The notes beneath the pieces are model-generated. The model was given only the letters and a program-made list of their open reading frames with translations, was not told where the DNA came from and made no database searches. From Candidatus Micrarchaeum sp. (GTDB lineage: Archaea > Micrarchaeota > Micrarchaeia > CAILAH01), in the NCBI GenBank assembly GCA_020723045.1, contig DYJQ01000005.1, forward strand, positions 20,036-29,742: 9,707 bases of DNA, in the 5' to 3' direction. Positions 6,323 to 9,707 of this stretch are shown here, in pieces. The translations under genes and the position numbers were made by a program. How positions within the stretch are numbered: the first letter of the stretch is position 1; every line of letters begins with the position of its first letter.

Positions 6323-7597
6323 ATGGCGGAACTTCAGCATATGAACATTGTCTTTATAGGACACGTGGATGCGGGCAAGTCTACTACCGTGGGCCGTCTT
6401 CTGTTTGACACGGGCGCAATCCCTGAGCAGGAGATGAGGAAGCTCAAGGAGGAGGCAGAGAGAATAGGTAAACCCACATTTGAATTTGCGTTCGTGATGG
6501 ACACGCAGAAAGAGGAGAGAGAGCGTGGTGTTACTATTGACGTCTCGCACAAGGAGTTCAAGACCGCAAAATATTTCTTCACAATCATCGATGCGCCCGG
6601 GCACAGGGACTTCGTCAAGAATATGATTACGGGTGCGTCACAGGCAGACGCGGCAGTGCTGGTTGTCTCTGTAAAAGATGGTGTGCAACCCCAGACAAAG
6701 GAGCATGCGTTCCTCGCTAAGGTACTCGGTATAAACCAGCTGGTTGTTGCGATGAATAAGATGGATGCAGTCAATTACGACCGCGTCAAATATGAGGATG
6801 TCAAGGTGCAGATAACAAACCTGCTTAAGAGTATAGGCTACAAGACTGATGCAATCAAGGTTATCCCTATTTCAGCATATAACGGCGACAACATAGCCGA
6901 AAAGTCAACCAACATGGCATGGTATACAGGACCGACGATAGTACAGACGCTCGATGAATTCAATGTACCGCCCAAGCCTATCGATAAACCGCTCAGGATA
7001 CCTGTACAGGATGTATTCACCATCACGGGTCATGGCACGGTGCCCGTAGGCAGGGTTGAGGCAGGCATACTCAAGCCAAACATGGCTGTGGTTGTGATGC
7101 CCTCAGGTGCCAAGGGTGAAGTAAAGAAGATTGAGATGCACCACCAGGAGTTGCCACAGGCACAGCCCGGCGATAACATTGGGTTCAACATCAAAGGCAT
7201 AGAAAAGAAGGATATGAAGAGGGGCGATGTGGTAGGCGACCCCAACATGCCACCGAAGGTTGCGGAGGAGTTTACTGCACAAATCGTGGTCCTACAGCAC
7301 CCCACAGCGATTTCAGTAGGGTATACACCTGTATTCCACATACACACCGCACAGTTTGCGGGCCAGTTCGTAGAGCTTGTCGAGAAGAAGGATCCAAAGA
7401 GTGGGCAGTCTGCGGGCAAGCCGGACTTCCTTAAGACTGGTGATGTGGCCGTGGTCAAGGTGAAGCCTCTCAAGCCAATCGTGATCGAGAAGTATTCTGA
7501 CTTCCCGGCACTCGGCAGGTTTGCAATCCGTGATATGGGCCAGACCGTCGCTGCGGGCGTCGTGCTGGATGTCAAGGAGATGCAGAAAAAGGCTTAG
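6323..7597 (+). CDS. tuf: Translation elongation factor 1-alpha (aEF1A)
   Basis: A 424-residue GTPase that brings aminoacyl-tRNA to the ribosome. The GTP-binding motifs are complete: GHVDAGKST (13-21), the switch I block ERERGVTID (65-73), DAPGH (90-94), NKMD (145-148) and SAYNGDNI (184-191). Domain II begins near RIPVQDVFTITGHGTVPVGR, and domain III carries the tRNA-binding barrel ending in GRFAIRDMGQTVAAGVV. Length and motif forms are those of archaeal/eukaryotic EF-1alpha rather than bacterial EF-Tu. The ATG at 6323 has GAGGTG seven bases upstream; the overlapping ATG at 6319 is out of frame. It is followed by uS10, the archaeal order, but a TATA-like box between them suggests that uS10 can also be transcribed alone. 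Confidence 0.97.
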   Translation: MAELQHMNIVFIGHVDAGKSTTVGRLLFDTGAIPEQEMRKLKEEAERIGKPTFEFAFVMDTQKEERERGVTIDVSHKEFKTAKYFFTIIDAPGHRDFVKNMITGASQADAAVLVVSVKDGVQPQTKEHAFLAKVLGINQLVVAMNKMDAVNYDRVKYEDVKVQITNLLKSIGYKTDAIKVIPISAYNGDNIAEKSTNMAWYTGPTIVQTLDEFNVPPKPIDKPLRIPVQDVFTITGHGTVPVGRVEAGILKPNMAVVVMPSGAKGEVKKIEMHHQELPQAQPGDNIGFNIKGIEKKDMKRGDVVGDPNMPPKVAEEFTAQIVVLQHPTAISVGYTPVFHIHTAQFAGQFVELVEKKDPKSGQSAGKPDFLKTGDVAVVKVKPLKPIVIEKYSDFPALGRFAIRDMGQTVAAGVVLDVKEMQKKA

Positions 7598-7598
7598 A

Positions 7599-7608
7599 TT
7601 ATAAAAAT
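7599..7608 (+). promoter_or_regulatory. Probable internal promoter for uS10
   Basis: TTATAAAAAT begins two bases after the EF-1alpha stop and would start transcription near 7630, leaving a leader of about 15 bases before ATG 7645. The leader has only a weak ribosome site (GTGTGG, 7635-7640). Read-through from EF-1alpha is equally possible. Confidence 0.45.
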
Positions 7609-7644
7609 TATTGGAAATAGTGAAAATATGCAAAGTGTGGTTTC

Positions 7645-7950
7645 ATGGTATCAGCGCGCATAAAACTTGTGGGAAAATCGTACGATGAGGTTAATGGGGT
7701 TGCCAAACAGATAGTTGACATTGCGAAGATGGGAGGCATCCCAGTACGTGGCCCCATCCCACTCCCACGCAAACGGCTTATCCTTCCCGTGAGGAGGACA
7801 CCGTGTGGTGACGGCTCGGATACATATGAGCGGTGGGAGATGCGCATCCACAAAAGGATGATTTTTGTGGATGGGGATGAGAGGGTCCTCAAACAGATAA
7901 TGCGCGTCCGTGTTCCCGACACTGTGCACATAGAGATAAGCCTTGTTTGA
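7645..7950 (+). CDS. rps10: Small ribosomal subunit protein uS10
   Basis: A 101-residue uS10 of the archaeal/eukaryotic (S20e) type, part of the head of the 30S subunit. Typical blocks are ARIKLVGKSYDEVNGVAKQI (4-23), GGIPVRGPIPLPRKRLILPV (30-49) with the conserved PLP loop, the RRTPCGDGSDTYERWEMRIHKR block (50-71), in which the middle segment and the HKR are strongly kept, and VPDTVHIEISL (90-100) at the end. Length is normal. It lies 47 bases after EF-1alpha, the classic archaeal pair. No further str/S10-operon genes follow here, so the cluster is reduced to these two. Confidence 0.97.
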   Translation: MVSARIKLVGKSYDEVNGVAKQIVDIAKMGGIPVRGPIPLPRKRLILPVRRTPCGDGSDTYERWEMRIHKRMIFVDGDERVLKQIMRVRVPDTVHIEISLV

Positions 7951-7970
7951 TTTTGCTTTATTTCACAGCC

Positions 7971-7980
7971 TTTTTTCTCT
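7971..7980 (+). terminator. Oligo-T terminator after uS10
   Basis: A run of six T followed by CTCT lies 20 bases after the uS10 stop, behind a further T-rich stretch (7951-7963). Archaeal polymerase stops at such runs without a hairpin. Its position fits the end of the EF-1alpha/uS10 transcript. Confidence 0.4.
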
Positions 7981-8070
7981 GACGCGGTATAATCCTGCTG
8001 AAGTTTTTATGTCATCGCAGCGAAAAAGAAGAAATGATCTGTTTTTTGTCGCGCGGCTTATCGTTGCAAA

Positions 8071-8080
8071 ATATTTTATA
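8071..8080 (+). promoter_or_regulatory. TATA box of the ligase gene
   Basis: ATATTTTATA lies in the AT-rich part of the 171-base gap after uS10 and predicts a transcript start near 8100-8105. GGAG at 8110-8113 is eight bases before GTG 8122 and may serve as ribosome site; GTG 8104 would instead be leaderless. Presence of an ordinary promoter means the broken-looking gene downstream could still be transcribed. Apart from this, and a T-rich stretch around 8041-8048, I see nothing definite in 7981-8100. Confidence 0.45.
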
Positions 8081-8121
8081 CTTGCTATAGGCTAAAATAA
8101 TGCGTGGCCGGAGCTAATGAA

Positions 8122-8202
8122 GTGAAGATAGGTATTGAATTAGAAAGTACTGCTGCAGACTTAAAAACTTCGAAAAAAGACATCATACTCACTGAAGCAT
8201 GA
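8122..8202 (+). CDS. Ligase segment 1 (N-terminus, frame 1)
   Basis: GTG 8122, or the in-frame GTG 8104, opens a short frame ending at TGA 8200-8202. It reads VKIGIELEST and then TSKKDIILTEA. GIELE is the glutamate/metal motif expected at the start of this ligase fold, which is why I treat this short frame as real. Skipping the T of the TGA continues as DIEAGYRQVEV in segment 2. Confidence 0.5.
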   Translation: MKIGIELESTAADLKTSKKDIILTEA

Positions 8203-8224
8203 TATTGAGGCTGGTTATAGACAA

Positions 8225-8794
8225 GTGGAGGTTAAGAACGAGGAGAAGAGGGAACCGCTTGAAGCGGCAAGGGAGATGCTCAGGGGCATTATTGCACTCT
8301 CAGACTATGCACGGGAAGACGGCATCATCCTGCCATTCAACGAGACGTGCCTTAATGAATATGATACCTCCAAAAATCACACAGCAGGCCATATAATGGA
8401 TGCCGCTGAGGACGGCTCAAAAAGAGCAAAGATGCTCCCGTTCCTCATAAACCTATTCAAGAACATGAGTGCAGACGCTAAGCAAACATTTGGGCTGAAT
8501 GCTCAAAATGATATGGAGTACCTTGAATTCATCCGCAACTCTACAACGTTCAATACGGGACTGCATGTGAACCTTGACCTCTCAGGTGTTAGCATGAACG
8601 GCAAGCCCCTGCTTCAGGAAGTTGATGAGCCCAACGGCTCTAGGCGGTATGTTGCCACAGATTTTCAGCGCGTGATGTTATTGGAAAAAGTGCTCTATGC
8701 AATCAGCCCTCTATTCATAACACACACCGCGGTCTCACCATACGTACCCATAACAGCGCTCCCAGAGGAGGGAGGGGGTGCTGAAAAGAAATAG
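8225..8794 (+). CDS. Ligase segment 2 (frame 2)
   Basis: This frame is open from 8165; GTG 8225 is the first obvious start within it, but the family-like DIEAGYRQ lies before that GTG, so translation from it would lose a conserved part. About 190 residues follow, with helical REPLEAAREMLRGIIALSDYA, then TFNTGLHVNLDLSG, a block typical of the active-site strands of GCS-like ligases. It ends ALPEEGGGAEKK at TAG 8792-8794, just after a purine-rich tract (8764-8778). Confidence 0.55.
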   Translation: MEVKNEEKREPLEAAREMLRGIIALSDYAREDGIILPFNETCLNEYDTSKNHTAGHIMDAAEDGSKRAKMLPFLINLFKNMSADAKQTFGLNAQNDMEYLEFIRNSTTFNTGLHVNLDLSGVSMNGKPLLQEVDEPNGSRRYVATDFQRVMLLEKVLYAISPLFITHTAVSPYVPITALPEEGGGAEKK

Positions 8795-9221
8795 TGAAAT
8801 TGCAGCTATAGACACTGGTGGCGTTTCGAGCAGAATAATGCTTATGTATTCACTTAACCCTCATTTTGGGCCGGAACAGCAATATGTGCTTTACGGGCAT
8901 GCGGCGTATATGAAATACTGGGCTATGGTCAAAGATGGGGCTGTGAATATGAACCGCCTTACAGTCGACCTAAACAACAACTCATCGCCATTCAATACGT
9001 ATGGCTTCACGTTAGGCTTGAGCAGGTATATGTTAGAGAGGTTTAGCCTCTACGGTTATCCGGAATCGCTGGGGCAGAATTCTGAGATAGCAATGCACTG
9101 GCTGTGTATCGCACACCCATATGCATACCCAAAAACAATACAGAACGGTAGTGGCGCAAGACAGGCGCTCGAGTATAAGATAATGGGAGGTAGTGTTGAA
9201 GGGATACTTGCATCTGGATAG
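8778..9221 (+). CDS. Ligase segment 3 (frame 3)
   Basis: 147 residues from GTG 8778, which is preceded by a strong GGAGG-type tract (8767-8778) and overlaps segment 2 by 17 bases, so separate coupled translation is conceivable. It carries SEIAAIDTGGVSSR, GHAAYMKYWAMV and RQALEYKIMGGS; the last resembles the ElR active-site motif. It ends ILASG at TAG 9219-9221. Confidence 0.55.
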   Translation: MLKRNSEIAAIDTGGVSSRIMLMYSLNPHFGPEQQYVLYGHAAYMKYWAMVKDGAVNMNRLTVDLNNNSSPFNTYGFTLGLSRYMLERFSLYGYPESLGQNSEIAMHWLCIAHPYAYPKTIQNGSGARQALEYKIMGGSVEGILASG

Positions 9222-9564
9222 TAATGTCATATACCCGCAATATGACAGGAAGAGAGGGGTGCTCACCCTGCCCAGCTATACCTCAATCATGAAATTCATA
9301 AAGTATGCAATCGCCACAAGGCACTCGACAGAGGTTGCTGAATACAACAGAAGGCTTGTGGAAGCACTCTGTTATATGCTCGATGAAGAGACACTACATT
9401 TGCTCAATAGAGTGGTCGGGAGGATACCTAGCGAACGCATACTCATGCATGCAAAATATAACCCAGTGCTGAGCAGGGCAGAGGCAGATTCGTGCATAAT
9501 AAAGTCGGCCGCAGATAGTATGAGGATTGCTAAAGAGGATATGCAGTTATTGGATTCACTCTAG
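9193..9564 (+). CDS. Ligase segment 4 (C-terminus, frame 1)
   Basis: Open from 9184, with GTG 9193 or TTG 9196 as possible starts behind GGGAGGT (9185-9191). About 123 residues, largely helical, reading SNVIYPQYDRKRGVLTLPSY and later RRLVEALCYMLDEETLHLLN. It has no motif of its own and makes sense as the C-terminal helical part of the ligase. TAG at 9562-9564. Confidence 0.5.
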   Translation: MLKGYLHLDSNVIYPQYDRKRGVLTLPSYTSIMKFIKYAIATRHSTEVAEYNRRLVEALCYMLDEETLHLLNRVVGRIPSERILMHAKYNPVLSRAEADSCIIKSAADSMRIAKEDMQLLDSL

Positions 9565-9596
9565 CACAAAATATGGTTCTAGTGCATAAAAAATAG

Positions 9597-9631
9597 TGCG
9601 GCGGCCGGGATTTGAACCCGGATCCTAGGCT
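9597..9631 (-). tRNA. 3' part of a tRNA gene (T-arm and acceptor strand), rest interrupted or beyond the window
   Basis: Read on the - strand, CCGGG-TTCAAAT-CCCGG (9621-9605) is a perfect T-arm, followed by acceptor strand CCGCCGC (9604-9598) and discriminator A (9597); no CCA is encoded. Before the T-arm come AGGAT, a good five-base variable loop, and AGCCT, a possible 3' anticodon-stem strand (9631-9627). The 5' acceptor strand expected is GCGGCGG, which does not occur in the remaining 76 bases, nor does a D-arm. The tRNA is therefore interrupted by an intron, or split. GCGGCGG with A73 is reminiscent of tRNA-Leu, but the short variable loop reading argues against it, so identity is left open. 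Confidence 0.75.
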
Positions 9632-9640
9632 TTTTCTAAT

Positions 9641-9707
9641 CTTCTTTGCGAGTTTCTTTGGCATCCCCAAAGAAAGCAACAGCCTTTCTTTGCGAGCTTT
9701 CTTTGGC
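9641..9707. repeat. Direct repeat pair with internal hairpin inside or beside the tRNA
   Basis: CTTCTTTGCGAG-TTTCTTTGGC (9641-9662) recurs as TTTCTTTGCGAGCTTTCTTTGGC (9685-9707) with one change and one inserted base; the 22 bases between them are ATCCCCAAAGAAAGCAACAGCC. CCAAAGAAA (9667-9675) is the inverse of TTTCTTTGG (9653-9661), so a nine-base-pair stem with a five-base loop can form. The second copy touches the window end, so more copies may follow. Possible roles are a tRNA intron structure or a small repeat inserted at the tRNA. Confidence 0.7.

Larger units (their letters stand above)
8122..9564 (+). pseudogene. Carboxylate-amine ligase (glutamate-cysteine ligase-like), split over three frame changes
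   Basis: Four open segments follow each other in frames 1, 2, 3 and 1 and read together as one protein of about 480 residues. The first has the GIELE metal motif (GxExE) near the N-terminus, the second DIEAGYRQVEV (E-G-QvE pattern) and TGLHVNLDLSG, the third RQALEYKI (similar to the ElR motif), the fourth a helical end. Their order fits the glutamine-synthetase-like fold of GCS/carboxylate-amine ligases, which join glutamate to an amine such as cysteine; the exact substrate is not clear. Frame changes must fall in 8165-8202, 8754-8794 and 9184-9221; all are +1. In each case the old frame ends at a stop followed by T (TGA-T, TAG-T, TAG-T). Apart from these shifts the coding looks undamaged. 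Explanations are a young pseudogene, sequencing indels, separately started fragments, or recoding. A tRNA lies directly downstream on the other strand. Confidence 0.6.

Noticed and set aside
7985..8060. Small RNA (C/D box type) in the gap after uS10
   Set aside because: GTCATCG/AATGATC and CTGA-like pieces occur but not in the order and spacing of C and D boxes on either strand.
8190..8215. Selenocysteine or pyrrolysine read-through at TGA 8200 or the later TAG codons
   Set aside because: Continuation of the protein is in a different frame at every junction, and frame 1 meets another TGA at 8206-8208, so read-through alone cannot explain it.
9641..9707. Possible start of a CRISPR array at the window end
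   Set aside because: The two units are 22-23 bases, low in complexity (mostly CTTT), differ by an indel, and the 22-base 'spacer' contains an inverse copy of part of the repeat; no cas gene is near.

Overview
The window is archaeal chromosomal DNA. It carries elongation factor 1-alpha followed directly by ribosomal protein uS10, an order typical of archaea. It also has an archaeal-type OB-fold single-stranded DNA-binding protein, a Fap7/AK6-type adenylate kinase and an AlaX editing protein. Starts are of two kinds: TATA-like boxes about 25 bases before leaderless starts, and GGTG/GGTGAT Shine-Dalgarno sites. Genes are tightly packed and mostly co-directional, and base composition is moderate. 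This suits a small-genome archaeon, possibly of the DPANN type, but nothing here fixes the lineage.

Layout. 1-61: tail of an upstream gene. 129-2971: a probable operon on the + strand with the SSB-like OB protein, dCTP deaminase, a two-domain HAD+HD phosphohydrolase and AlaX. 2977-3606: a secreted, membrane-anchored protein with a PA-IL (LecA)-like calcium lectin domain. 3633-4274: endonuclease V on the - strand, convergent with the lectin gene and divergent from agmatinase. 4304-5641: agmatinase and a small polytopic membrane protein. 5679-6218: Fap7-like kinase. 6323-7950: EF-1alpha and uS10, each with its own promoter-like sequence. 8122-9564: a carboxylate-amine (glutamate-cysteine ligase-like) ligase gene spread over four consecutive open segments in frames 1, 2, 3 and 1. 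9597-9707: the 3' part of a tRNA gene on the - strand, with short direct and inverted repeats where the rest of the tRNA should be.

How the genes relate. dCTP deaminase and the adjoining HAD-HD protein fit control of deoxynucleotide pools. AlaX, EF-1alpha, uS10, the Fap7-like ribosome-maturation factor and the tRNA belong to translation. Agmatinase supplies putrescine, the precursor for polyamines and, in archaea, for the hypusine/deoxyhypusine of aIF5A.

Points of most interest: (1) the ligase gene with three successive +1 frame changes, each ending at a stop followed by T; (2) an endonuclease V whose third catalytic Asp is Asn and whose conserved Lys is Gln; (3) the surface-anchored PA-IL-like lectin with its calcium ligands kept; (4) the HAD-HD double phosphohydrolase next to dCTP deaminase; (5) the repeat-flanked, apparently interrupted tRNA. 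I saw no CRISPR array, transposase, integrase or defence gene.
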